DNA from: Mermis nigrescens
Taxonomy: Eukaryota > Nematoda > Enoplea > Mermithida > Mermithidae
Assembly: GCA_036768485.1 (NCBI GenBank)
Contig: JAVLUZ010000507.1
Span: 518,679-582,678, forward strand
Length of the DNA stretch: 64,000 nucleotides
Direction: 5' to 3'
Below, piece by piece: positions 50,601 to 60,142 of the stretch. The translations under genes were made by a program, and so were the position numbers. Position 1 is the stretch's first letter. The number at the start of each line of letters is the position of its first letter. Under the pieces are notes generated by a model. It saw only the letters and a program-made list of their open reading frames with translations, was not told where the DNA came from and made no database searches.

Positions 50601-53255
50601 TTTGACTGGATTAATTCAAGGCCACTGTGCTCTCATTTGTCGGAATATTATAATCCTAAAATCTGCATTTTCAGCTGATGACGTAGAGAATTATTAAACA
50701 CGTCGTAAAGTCACACGTCATACGTTATCATTTATTGATTCTAATTAAAGTCCTTATGGAAATGAGAAAATATAAGATATTGAGATAAAATTTTATTAAA
50801 ATTTTCAGAAAAATATTCCGTCCGTGTTTATTGAAGTATCTTGTAAATATTTAGCGATTCAGACTAACGGATGACGTCATTATGGGAAACGCCTTTATTT
50901 TCCTGTTAGCTGGTTACGAAACGATCAGCAATGCCCTTGCCTTCACCGTATGGCTGCTTGCTAAGCACAAAGATGTTCAGAAGAGAGTTCAGGATGAGAT
51001 TGCTGAAAAAATGGAATCTTCGGACGTATGTGCAAACACAGCAGTTCTTTTGATATAACCATCGATTAAATTATCACCTTGAGGTTAATTGTCGAAATTT
51101 ACGAACAAAAATATGTCATATTACTTCCGTGATTAAAATTTTAAAAACAATGTTTTTATGTAAATCTTAAATTTTATGATTTCGTAAAAAAAATATGTGT
51201 TGCAAGCTTGATACTTCCATAAAATGTCAGCTCCGTCAATGTCTTATACCTTGAACTTACTTTATAGTCCGAACCACACATGGGCGTATGGGTTTGGGGG
51301 GTATGCACCCCCAGAAGTTGGAATACCCCCTCCCAGAAATCAAAATACCCTCCAGAATTCAAATTTTGAAATTTTTTTGCTTTTTAGCGATTCTTTGATG
51401 CCATTGGATAGTGCTCGATGAGAGACGTCGAAAAGTGGTGTTTTTTTCGCCATACGACCACTTTTAAGACCATTTTTGACCTTTAAAAATTATTTCAGCC
51501 TCCCCAGAATTTCGGTGCTGCCCACCTATGGTCCAAACTGAAGACGCCTTTCTCAAGAAATTTATTTAAGAAAAGCAATCCGACATCAAATCAAGCTGAA
51601 ATTTGATTAATTGCGTAAAATAGATTAATTGAAAATAAATTTAGAATCTCATAAATTACGAGTTTGTCAGCAAATTGCCGTACCTGGATGCCGTTTTCCA
51701 CGAATCACTTCGTTGCTTTCCCGTTGTTCAGTAAGTAACGCAATTAATTATATATCTTAAGATTTGCTTTTCCATTTTCTTAGTGTACAATTGAATCATA
51801 GAAGTACTCGTATTTAAGTTTTTTTAAATTTTGAATTGAAACCAACTTATGGATATTTATACAAAAGATTTTAGTTCTGAATGATACGATGCTGAATTGT
51901 TTATTCTCCCTATTGCTCTTCAGCAGTGCTTTTTTTAAACTTAAAGTCACTGTGTAGACACATTGAATACTTTTTAGAACGCAGCCAGTTTGTAAATATT
52001 CTTACCAGATTTTTGCATAAAATTGTATATCACAAATAGATTCGCAAAACTTTGAATACATGCTTGAATTTAGGCGACTTATCTTCCAAAGTTTGTCTCG
52101 TTTACGTAAAATAATTCTCTTTGAAGGATTTTGCGAAGGACGTGTGTAAAATTTTGCACTATTGGATCTACAAACTTTACACCGGGTGTCGAAGCGCATA
52201 TTTTCATTCCAGCAATTCATCTCGATCCGGATATTTGGCCCGAGCCACAAAATTTTGATCCTGACAGGTAAGCTTTTTTGCCTAAAAAACGAAATTAACA
52301 CTGATTTTTTCCATTGAGGGATGTTTTAATCGGGAGAATACCGCATATAGATTTCTCAACAACACGTACGACCCAACCACATGGCTGTCTTTTGGATCAA
52401 GTAATCCGAGGAATTGCATCGGATTCGGATTCACCAAGATTGAGTATAAAATGGTTTTAGCTCGTATTTTGGCCGAATTTACGATTGAGCTCGCACCGGA
52501 CTGCAAAGTACGATTCTCATTTTTATATTTAATTTGGCATCAATATTTTAAATTCCGCTTTCCTTTTTCCGGCAGAAAATTATATTTACTGTCAAAATTT
52601 ACAACGTTCTAGCCAAATCATTCCGAAATGAATTTTTATTGTCTACAAAAACAATTGTAAACAAAGGCAAGAAATCCTGAATGGCTAAAAAATTAAAATA
52701 TGGCCGTTTTAGCTTTTTTCAGTCTTCTGGTTTAATTTTAAAATTCGATTTCTATAATCCCCTCTCGAAGAAACAAGTCGGTACAATAAGCTGATCTTAT
52801 TTTGGCAATTATTGAAAATTTCATTCCAACCTCCTATGTTATTCGGTAATATCAAAACGCTAAAGCCAAAATTTTCTTTATAAAAAAATTGGAAAAAGAT
52901 AAAAGAAAAATTAAAACATTCTATTTTGTCCGTTAACCGTTAATTTGCCTATTCAACCGTGAAAAAGGTCCGCAATGTAACAGTTGTTATTTCTTGTTCA
53001 CCACCACTATTATTTATCATTTAATATTTTTAATAATATGTATTAATTAAATATAGCCTTTTTTGCTCATTTTCTCATTGGATCAAATTTTGCTCTTCCC
53101 TTTCATCTCCCTTACTTTGTCAAAGATCATTTCACTTTTGTATTTTTTAGGATTCTTTAGACGTAATAGAGAATTCGTTTTTATTGCGACCCAAAAATGG
53201 AGTTAGAGTGCGACTTGTCAGAATCGATAAGAAGAATCTATCAGATGGATTTTAG
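32308..53255 (+). CDS. Cytochrome P450, clan 3 type, complete 14-exon gene
   Basis: Microsomal haem mono-oxygenase; substrate unknown. Exons: 32308-32366, 32537-32636, 33866-33927, 35968-36064, 36201-36320, 39225-39313, 41440-41594, 49660-49784, 49845-49922, 50855-51025, 51645-51730, 52127-52267, 52351-52507, 53151-53255. All junctions are GT-AG and phases agree, giving 514 residues. Seen: N-terminal hydrophobic anchor (MILLFTILILLFVHLFY); MGLRGPKVDFLYGNM; helix C WRTIR (exon 5); helix I LLAGYETISN (exon 10); helix K ESLR (exon 11); FDPDRF across exons 12-13; haem loop FGSSNPRNCIG (exon 13); C-terminal KNGVRVRL. The haem loop has one residue more than the usual FxxGxRxCxG, also in the pseudogene copy. 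The 60-nt intron 49785-49844 is a multiple of three and open, so an unspliced 534-residue form is possible. Introns hold most of the 21 kb and contain many transposons. First of three tandem copies. Clan 3 (CYP3/CYP13-like) assignment is by motif resemblance. Confidence 0.9.
33131..33384 (+). mobile_element. F1 element in P450 intron 2
   Basis: Starts CATACGTGGGCAGC, ends CACGCCCAGGTGTG. Perfect 8-bp duplication CTTGGAAG (33123-33130, 33385-33392). The core is very close to 4044-4318 and 18544-18813, so this is one of the youngest copies. Confidence 0.9.
34320..34560 (+). pseudogene. Remnant of a Harbinger-type transposase N-terminus
   Basis: Translation includes LNDERDL, KDFLNPFFLYD and, after stop codons, AFRL and YRLKATAQELIGLLEE with PPYMRS. 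The order (short charged start, NPF..YD, F...YRL....EL..LL) matches the N-terminal part of HARBI1-like transposases. The nuclease domain is absent, so the element is non-autonomous. Similarity is judged by eye. Confidence 0.5.
34640..34956 (-). pseudogene. Remnant of the second (Myb/SANT-like partner) protein of a Harbinger element
   Basis: Minus-strand frame with TPERARLAAIQST, a low-complexity stretch, then RVELLALQRDIMKEEHVAKM, a probable coiled coil. This resembles the C-terminal tail of the DNA-binding partner protein that PIF/Harbinger elements encode in opposite orientation to the transposase. The DNA-binding domain is missing. Confidence 0.45.
35131..35227 (+). mobile_element. F1 element, 97-bp deletion form, nested in the Harbinger-type element
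   Basis: Keeps both F1 ends (ATAAGTGGGCAGCACC and CACGCCTATGTGTGA) but only about 60 bp between. Flanks TTATGCAC and TTATGCAT (7 of 8) show that the short form was inserted as such or shrank later. Confidence 0.75.
36329..36570 (-). mobile_element. F1 element at the splice donor of P450 exon 5
   Basis: Starts CATACATGACCGTGGG, ends GCCGCCCACCTATG. Flanks GTGACCCC (36321-36328) and GTGACCAT (36571-36578). The left duplicate begins with the donor GT of exon 5, whose last base is 36320. Confidence 0.85.
36789..36960. repeat. AAT microsatellite in P450 intron 5
   Basis: Near-perfect AAT repeats turning to ATT near 36918. Confidence 0.95.
37680..37910. repeat. AT-only palindromic repeat (TTATAATTA units)
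   Basis: Dense self-complementary TATAATTTATAATTA units with hardly a G or C for 200 bp; a likely cruciform-prone tract in intron 5. Confidence 0.8.
38558..38629. repeat. AC microsatellite
   Basis: About 36 AC dinucleotides in P450 intron 5, followed by degenerate ACACA sequence. Confidence 0.97.
38690..39140. mobile_element. Candidate TIR element with TACAAAGA arrays
   Basis: TACAAAGA-type motifs cluster near 38705-38785 and 39060-39115 in mostly opposed orientation. Two GGCGCTTCGCG motifs lie between them. Ends resemble each other weakly (AATTATTAG / AATTAATTAG). It ends 85 bp before P450 exon 6. Confidence 0.4.
39640..39830. repeat. Dispersed repeat F4
   Basis: AGATGCACAGGATG, GTCGAAATTGAGCTTTTT and TTTTGAAGAAAATTTGCAATT match 30960-31170 in order. 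Confidence 0.5.
39893..40277. mobile_element. F1-related element, larger and diverged
   Basis: Ends TATACGTGGTCGTGGGG and CCCCACGTGCATGG are inverted and F1-like; the interior is different except for short G/C runs. No clear target duplication. Confidence 0.4.
42950..44130. repeat. 1.1-kb dispersed repeat, second copy of 4826-5890
   Basis: Same order of landmarks as the copy near 5 kb, with an extra 140-bp internal repeat (43060-43190). It lies in P450 intron 7. Confidence 0.7.
44720..45960. repeat. Degenerate tandem array, unit about 170 bp
   Basis: Successive blocks repeat a GGGCTAC / TTTACACT..AT..GAGTTAG / GTGTAAAGTT / CGTTTTTT..C.TTTTT / AACTTTTCC order. The same unit appears in the 1.1-kb repeats near 5 and 43 kb, and perhaps at the start of the window. 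Confidence 0.5.
46265..46372. mobile_element. F2 element
   Basis: Starts CAGGCACGTATCT, ends AGCTAAGTGCCTG. Flanks TTGTGGCA (46257-46264) and TTGTGACA (46373-46380), 7 of 8. Confidence 0.85.
46395..46594. mobile_element. Fold-back TIR element (internal type 2), left end lost
   Basis: Arms GGTGACTACAAAAGTGGTTTAAA and the inverted AACCACTTTTGTAGCC; right end TGAAACAGACTATA. A complete copy is at 62023-62251. Confidence 0.7.
47085..48530. mobile_element. Candidate TIR element with inverted CTAGTGGGACGGTGGGT arrays
   Basis: CCCACTAGACCCACCGT-type units (47096-47250) face GTCTAGTGGGACGGTGGG-type units (48349-48510). About 7 units lie on each side. The interior has no transposase and carries an F1 insertion at 47836. 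Confidence 0.65.
47836..48084 (+). mobile_element. F1 element
   Basis: Starts TATAGGTGGGCAGCACC, ends CACGCCCAGGTATG. Flanks AAAAGAAC and ATAACAAC agree at 6 of 8. Confidence 0.75.
48822..49101 (-). mobile_element. F1 element with paralogous empty site
   Basis: Starts CAAACCTGGGCGTGGG, ends GCAGCCCACCTATG. Flanks TGGACAAC (48814-48821) and TGAACAAC (49102-49109). The P450 pseudogene copy reads CATGGAAAACTCGCTGAG at 55553-55570 with no element. Confidence 0.9.
49361..49633 (-). mobile_element. F1 element just upstream of P450 exon 8
   Basis: Starts CACACGTGGGCGTGG, ends TGCTCACCTATG. Perfect 8-bp duplication ATCGCTAC (49353-49360, 49634-49641). The right duplicate ends 18 bases before the acceptor AG of exon 8 (49658-49659). 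Confidence 0.9.
50106..50367 (-). mobile_element. F1 element in P450 intron 9, with empty site in the pseudogene
   Basis: Starts CACCTGGGCATGC, ends GCCGCCCACCTATG. Flanks CTGATGAA and CGGATGAA. The pseudogene reads GCAGGGCCGCTGAAGTCTAC near 56165 without the element. Confidence 0.9.
51275..51530 (-). mobile_element. F1 element in P450 intron 10
   Basis: Starts CACACATGGGCGTATG, ends CTGCCCACCTATG. Flanks GTCCGAAC (51267-51274) and GTCCAAAC (51531-51538), 7 of 8. The matching intron of the pseudogene (near 57960) lacks it. Confidence 0.85.
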
Positions 53256-53588
53256 CATACTGGGCGGCTTTTTCAATAATACTTGTTCCGTTCGCTTGCT
53301 TTAATTGTGTCAAAAATAATTTATTTCATGCACAAAATTTGTAATGCTGTAAAGTTAGTAAATTCCAGGAGTGAATGTTTTTTTTGTTGAAAAACTATGT
53401 ATTTTTGATCCCAAATTTGAATATCTATTTCGAAAATTCTCAAAAATATAACGTAGAATGATTCATAAAAATTATTATAATAATCCCGATACTCCATTAT
53501 TGGATGAAGTATATTGATCAAAACGGCACGAAAATTGTTGATTTTTAGCTGAAATCCGTCAAAGCCTTAAACCAACGAAATCTCAAAC

Positions 53589-53594
53589 AATAAA
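53589..53594 (+). terminator. Candidate polyadenylation signal of the P450 gene
   Basis: AATAAA about 335 bases after the stop codon, followed by a second AATAAA-like site near 53600. No closer canonical hexamer was noticed. Confidence 0.3.
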
Positions 53595-54237
53595 TTAAAT
53601 AAAACACAGAAATAAAATAGATAGGAAGAAAAAAGTTTTCAATTTGCCAAACGACAAGTTCATCGTCAGCAAGTTTATCTTCTTTGTATACGCAAATGTA
53701 GAAAATCGTTCACACCGCCTACGTTTGTGTCAAATTATTTTTACGCGCCCGTACTCCATAGAAATTAGTGAATGCGTGTTCATTGGTCTCTATAAAAGAT
53801 CAAAGCTCATAACGACTTAACGAAGAATGAAATTTTTCCGATACTCACACAATAATGATTATAAAATATAACGCGGGCATGTGATAAAGCTTAGCTTAAA
53901 ATATTCACAAGACATGTTCTGCTACATATATCGTAAATTTGACTCTAATTGAAAGATGCAAATGACCAAGAAGGTCTATCAGGCCACTGTAAATACTGAC
54001 ACGAAGAACGATTCGGCAACGGAAATATCTAGATACCAAAAATCAATGAAGGTTGAACTAAACCCCTTGGGTGAAAGTCGATAAACTGATAAAGCAACCC
54101 CACAGAGACCCTAAAATTAAACTTTCGCAACGAAATTGGTCAGAGATGGATAAGAAACTCGGGAAAATTCACTTTTTTGTAAAAAGTTTGACCCATCCTG
54201 ATTAACTTCCCCATTCAAAAAAATGTGGATTTGTATC

Positions 54238-54512
54238 TATAGTCTGTTACACACAACTTCGGTCATAAATTTTAAAACCATCTCCGACAATAAGCTGACA
54301 GATTGCGTTTATAGCATTGATTTGATATTGCATAATTATCGTAACCCTAGGCGTACTGTCGATGAAAATTCCTAGAATTTATGCACGAAGCAGTGGGGGA
54401 GGAAACCTGACTTGGGCGGAAAAATCAGCCGTTTTAACACGAAAATCGCTAAAAATCGCTCAAAAATCCTTAATTTTGCGCACTGGCACGAAGTTATGTG
54501 AAACAGACTATA
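54238..54512. mobile_element. Small TIR element, internal type 3
   Basis: Ends TATAGTCTGTTACACACAA and GTTATGTGAAACAGACTATA. The first 120 bp match 30156-30323; about 110 bp extra lies near the right end. It directly abuts the next element, sharing the TA. Confidence 0.75.
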
Positions 54513-55062
54513 GTATGTTCCATATAATCTAGAGCTTTTTCAGCAAATCTTTCCCAAGGCTACAGTAACTCATCTTCAATACTTACTGTAGGTCATTTAT
54601 GAAGATGTACTGTAACTATGTACATAGGGAGGAAGGGTTTTTCAATACAATTTCTTACGGCATAATTTATTCTCGTCTCCCAGCAGATCGTGCAACATGT
54701 GGAAGGAATTCGCGCATGCAGTTTTTTATAAACTGACCGTTTAAAACAATATACTAGCGTTTTAAACATGTCAGAAAACTTCAGCTAGCGTAGTGGTAGA
54801 ACGTCTGATTGTCGTCGAAGCAACACAGGTTCGATTCCCGCTGCGATATTTCTATTTAGCGCACTTACTGTAGTGTGTCACAGCACTGTTTAGATGCTTG
54901 AATTAAGTCTACATGGACGGTTTATTGCATTAAAAATGAAAGAATGGCGGCCGCTCGCCCCCATTCAATTTTCTGTCGATTTACAGTAAACCACATGATT
55001 AGGCATACTGAAGCCTTCAAAAAAATTTACTGAAAAAGCTCTCGAATAAATGAAATAGACTA
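54510..55062. mobile_element. TIR element with tRNA-like core, second full copy
   Basis: Left end TATAGTATGTTCCATATAAT and GAGCTTTTTCAGCAAA; right end AAAAAGCTCTCGAATAAATG then AAATAGACTA. Collinear with 22095-22655 through the tRNA-like core and the ATTTAGCGCACTT block that follows. Confidence 0.75.
54782..54850 (+). other. tRNA-like sequence, second copy
   Basis: A-box-like TAGCGTAGTGG (54786-54796) and B box GGTTCGATTCC (54828-54838). The region between (GATTGTCGTCGAAGCA) is kept from the first copy. Stems are poor. Confidence 0.5.
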
Positions 55063-55609
55063 AGATTTGCTTCAATTATTTGATGGAATACGCAAAAATG
55101 TTCCATTTGATTTGAGCACTTAGCCGTGGACTTATAAAAATATGTTTTTCTAGATAATTAATTGGATAAATCGTACTTCTTGATAGAGCTTATACTTTGG
55201 TTTAAAAGGAACAAAATATTTACTAGTGACCAGACATCATCACCAAGGGGAGTTAGGGATCGACGAACCCCGTAACTTACGAAAGAGGTAGGTAAAATGC
55301 AGTATTTAGTGCTAATTGTGCTTCTAACGCGCACAGAAGAACTAATCACTGATTTTGAGACAGCATCACTTTTAGTCTTATCGCAATTTTCAATTAAAAA
55401 AACCGGTGCGAGAGTTGCATGCAGCAGCCTAATTCTGGAATGTCTGGGTGGTGTATAACCGGCAGAAATCCACAAAATATGCAAACAATGCCCGATGGGT
55501 AATTGCAAGCTGTTAAGGTTGAAGCATAGAGCATTCAAGACCTTCCTGCATGGAAAACTCGCTGAGTATTAATGGGAAAACTGCACATTTTTCATAGGCC
55601 TTATTCGGT

Positions 55610-55615
55610 AAATGA

Positions 55616-55714
<99 letters not shown>

Positions 55715-55735
55715 ATTATAAATAAATAAAATGAA
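55610..55735. repeat. AAAT microsatellite
   Basis: About 30 AAAT units, just before the pseudogene's first exon copy, replacing the corresponding intron end of the parent gene. Confidence 0.97.
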
Positions 55736-56406
55736 TTATTGCCCGGGCTGAGAACATTACTTAGTAAACTTCGCGGATATAGTCGATTGAATGCTATAAT
55801 GCAGATGATGAACGATTATTAACGAAAAATTCGGCAAAAGCGAAAATAGAATCCGATGGTGAGCAAAATAATTTTGTGCAATTGCTTACCGATTTAAAAA
55901 TAAAAAATTAATTCAAGGCAAATCATGTATTTTGCATTGACGTTCTGCGGTTTCTACTAGAACAGCAAGCCGATCAAGAAGAGGATAGTAATCGGGTGAG
56001 GGCCGCATAAATATTCATTAATTTATTGTTATTTAATATTTACTTTACCTTGTTTTTGATATGTATCTAATCGCATTGATCTCAATGGGAATATTTTTGT
56101 AATTTTTTATGAATTTGTCAATAAAGATAATACAGTTATCACGATAATTCATCGGTTGTGAACGCAGGGCCGCTGAAGTCTACTGTTAATTTACCGTTAT
56201 TTAAAACATCTTTTATAGTTCACGCTTTGATGGTATTCATCTGATAAACACGTAAGTGTTAGGTTTAGACAAAATCGCGCCCCCGCCTGAACTCCGCTCC
56301 CCCTTAGAATCTAATTTTAGGCATTATTTTTTTCGGATTTTCGCCAGTTTTACACCAATCAGACCCCCGTAACTTAAGTGTAGTTTATCTCTGGTCTGAT
56401 CTCGAC

Positions 56407-56676
56407 CATAGGTGGGCAGCACGAAAAATCTGGGAAAGGCGAGATTTTTCAGAAGGTCAAACAATGGTCTGAAAAATGGCGGTATAGCAAAAAATAGAAT
56501 TTTTTAACGTTGCTCATCGAGCACTATCCGTTGGCATGAAAAATTGCGAAAACAAGGAAAAAAGTTCAAACACTGAATTCTGGGAGGGGTATTTTGGTTA
56601 GTGGGGGGGAGGGTATTCGACCCTCTAGGGGTTGCATACCCACCCTTCCCACAAAGACCTCCAACGCCTACGTGTA
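56407..56676 (+). mobile_element. F1 element in the P450 pseudogene, with empty site in the intact gene
   Basis: Starts CATAGGTGGGCAGCACG, ends ACGCCTACGTGT. Flanks ATCTCGAC and ATCCCGCT. The intact gene reads CTGATCCCGTGACTCGAAG near 50456 without an element. Confidence 0.8.
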
Positions 56677-56837
56677 ATCCCGCTGGTCGAAACATCTAAA
56701 ATGGGCCAATCTTCTTAAAAATCGAATAAATTAAAAATTTTTGCTACACTGAGTTTGTTTTGGCATTGCTTTTTCATCGTTATTCACGCTTTTGTCTGGA
56801 TATTCCTAACATAACTATATCATTAAGCATATGCTTA

Positions 56838-57305
56838 TTCAGAGGTGGGCGGGGGCGATGGCCTACTGTCTTCAAAAAAATAGTCAAGTGCCGAAGATGA
56901 TAATGTGTATTTTTAATAATTTTAGCCGTTATTCATTACAATTTTTCATAATCTTCCGGCGCTTTGCGCCGAGTAGTATTTATTAAACACATTTACTGAC
57001 TGAAATTGTATTTTTACATCAGAAGAGCTGTTTATGAACGCAACAAGGGTTTTTTTGGTTCTCACAATGATTTCTCGAGTATTTTTGTTTTTCCGCCGAT
57101 TTCCGCACTAATTTTGCGCGTTTATCGTAGAAAACTTTCGAAGATTTGCAATTTTTTCGGATTACAGATGATCATCTATCAAAAGACGGCGGAAAGCCTA
57201 TACTTTAAACATGAAGAACGATCTTTTGGGCAACATTCGACGCTACTTGGAAAGTTTAGTATTCGCCCCTCCCCCGTCAGAAATTCCTGGATCCGCCACC
57301 CCTAT
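56838..57305. mobile_element. Possible TIR element (GGTGGGCGGGGGCG end)
   Basis: Left end CAGAGGTGGGCGGG and right end CCGCCACCCCTATTA are weakly inverted. It contains a GCGCTTTGCGCC motif. No clear duplication. Confidence 0.3.
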
Positions 57306-59722
57306 TAATAGACCCGATCGGTGTTATTAAGTGAGGAATTATCCAATATATTGTGTAAAGTCATATGTTGAAGTTCGCCATTTGCTCAGTTTCATCCAAA
57401 TAGCTATTTTAAAATATTAAAATAAAAAAAAACCCAAGGGAATTAATATCGAATTAAAATTTTATTTATCGTTCGACAACAATTGTAGTAGTTAGTGCCT
57501 GCCGAATTTTTAGCAATTCAAATTAACGGATGACGTCATTTTGAGCAACACCTATATTTTCCTCCTAGCTGGTTAAGAAACAATCAGCAATGCCCTCGCA
57601 AATTCACATTATGGTAGCTTGCTTAGCCTGAAGAGAGTTCGGGATGATATTGAGGAAAAAATGTCATCTGCGGACGTACGTGCAAACACAGTTTTCTTTT
57701 GAATAAGTATTGATCGACTTTCACTTCGAGATCAATTGCCCGAGTTTTTGAATAAAATTGTGTCACGTACGTGTGAAATTAAAATTTAAGGACAATCTTT
57801 TCATATAAACCTTAAATTTTGCATCGTCGAAAAAGATGTAAATCTTGAATTTAACATTTTCCGAAAAATAGAGGCTCTAAGATAAGATTAAGCATTTGTA
57901 ACGGAAACTTGATACGTCCATATAAGGTTTATATTTCATCAATATCTCTTATCTTCATCTTACTTTAAAGTTGCAGACGTATCGATCTACTTTTAAAAAA
58001 ATCTAATGCGAGAAGATTCGTTCGACATTGGGATGGTATTGCGTTTTTATTACGATTATTGGCGCATTAAGAGTTTCTTATTTGGAAACAAATTTAGACA
58101 ATAGTCGAATTTGTTTTCGAATTTGAAAAGAAAAATCTTTCCTCGAATTCGAATTTGAAAAAAAAATCGAATTTGAAAGAAAAAAATAAATAATCGAAAA
58201 AAATTACGAATTTGTCAGCAAATTGTCGTACATGGATGCCGTTTTCCACGAATCGCTTCGTTACTTTCCCGTCGTTCAGTAAGTGAGACGGTTATTTATT
58301 TTACGATTCGTATTTTCCTTTTTCAATTAGATTCAAACTTAAACGTTTGTATTCTAGATGACTCGATGCTAATTTTTTTCTGTATTACTCGTGGAGCAGT
58401 GTTTTTCAACATTATAACAGTGAATGACGTCCAAAATAAATTATTCCGCTTTCGGAATAGCAGCGAATTTTCCAATCTTTTTTTACATAAGATTTAATTT
58501 TGAAACGAATCCGCAGAAATTTATAATAAATGCTTGATTTAGATGAATAATCCTTCACCGTTTGTCTCGTCCAATCAAAATAATTAACTTAAAAGGATTT
58601 TGCGAAGAACTTGCATTAAAAATTGCACCATTGGATCTATAAACTTTACACCAGGAGTCGAAGCGCATATTTTTATTCCTGCTATTCACCACGATCCAGA
58701 TATTTGGCCCGAGCCACAAACTTTCGATCCCGACAGTCAGCTTACCGTCAGGAAATAATATTTTCAAATTTTTATTCCAATCAGAAGCTTTAATCCCCAA
58801 AATCTCGATTTTAGATTTCAAAACAAGTCCTACGACCCTACCGCATGGCTCTCTTTTGGATCAGGTGGGCCGAGGAACTGCATTGGGATGGGATTCGTCA
58901 AGATGGAATACAAATTGGTGTTAGCACGACTATTGGCCGAATTTGCGATTGAGCTTGCACCGGAGAGTAAAGTACGTTTTTCTCTGATATAGTTCCAAGA
59001 TTTTGAATTCCTCTTCAGTAGGCTTCTACTCGTATTTCCCCGTTAGGAAATCATATTTAAAGTTCACGTACGCATTTCGCCCGAAGCAATCAGAAATAAA
59101 TTCTTAATCATCTGTAGAAACGAGTGAAAAGTGAAGATATAAAAAGCAAACGAGTAAAAAATTAAAAAAATGATTGTTTCGATAATTAAATTTGAACAAA
59201 CAAGTCGTCGGTACATTTTTCAATATTTACTAATAATATCTTCACAGTCTCTTGTACAACAGACTAATAATTTAGCGCAGAAAAAGCTCAATTCGTTGAT
59301 ATCGAAATGCGAAGACAACATTTGCTTAGAAGACAGGAAAAAAGGCAAATAAATGATTGAAAAAATCATACTTGTCCCATAAAAACTATACTTCGTTATG
59401 GAATAACGATTCCGATGTGTTCTTTCTACATCATTATTATTTATGATTTGTCACATTTCCTATTTCAAATGTCTGCTGTTAATTTTCATCGTGCGTCGTC
59501 AGGCATGGAATCGATCAAGTTTTGGTCTTTCCTCCAAGTTCCATCTTCTTTATTTTGTCACAAAAATCATTACACTTTACGATGTTGTATTTTTAAGGAT
59601 TCTTTGGACGTGATAAAGAATTCATCCTCAATGCGACCAAAAAAATGGAGTGAAAGTGCAACTTGTCAGAATCAATAAGAAGCACGAAATTGTTGAAAAC
59701 CAACATGCTGATGAATAATCTG

Positions 59723-59816
59723 CAGCTTTTTTAAATAGTATTATTTCAAATCGTTTGCTTGATCCTCGCAGCTTTTTTAAATAGTATTTATTCAAATCGT
59801 TTGCTTGATCCTCGCA
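59723..59816. repeat. Tandem duplication, about 47-bp unit
   Basis: GCAGCTTTTTTAAATAGTAT through TTGCTTGATCCTC occurs twice in direct succession, just after the pseudogene. Confidence 0.9.
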
Positions 59817-59902
59817 GGCCATATCAGCTTGCTGAAAATAACAATATGCCAAAATAATATCCTAATTATTTCGTCTGTATCATTTGTTTATAAGACTGTT
59901 AG

Positions 59903-60142
59903 CACACCTGGGCGTGGGGGCTGTTTGGGGTGGATATGCATCCCCTCCTCCCGAGAAACCAAAATACCCCCCGAACTGCAGAAAATTTTCCGTTTTTTTC
60001 GCAATTTTTTGATGACAATGGAAGTACTCGACGAGAAACGTCGAAAAATGGTGTGTTTTCGCCATACCACTATTTTTAAGGCAATTTTGTGACCTTTGAA
60101 AAATCTTGCATACCCCCAGAATTTTCTCGCTGCCCACGTATG
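59903..60142 (-). mobile_element. F1 element
   Basis: Starts CACACCTGGGCGTGGG, ends CGCTGCCCACGTATG. Flanks ACTGTTAG and ACTGCAAG agree at 6 of 8. Confidence 0.8.

Larger units (their letters stand above)
55550..59690 (+). pseudogene. Cytochrome P450 pseudogene, 3' half duplicate
   Basis: Copy of exons 8-14 of the upstream P450 with introns. Exon 8 copy (about 55742-55855) has stops at 55820-55822 and 55847-55849. The helix I exon (about 57520-57676) has TAA at 57574-57576 where the intact gene has the Tyr of AGYET, plus a deletion after ISNALA. The ESLR exon (to 58280), the exon with EPQTFDPD (58594-58736, where one base at the donor appears lost) and the haem exon (58815-58972, FGSGGPRNCIG) are still open. 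The last exon (59598 on) is shifted at a run of A. Exons 1-7 are absent: the duplicated block begins inside intron 7 sequence (matching 49095 on) and extends beyond the gene end. Not able to make a P450. Confidence 0.9.
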
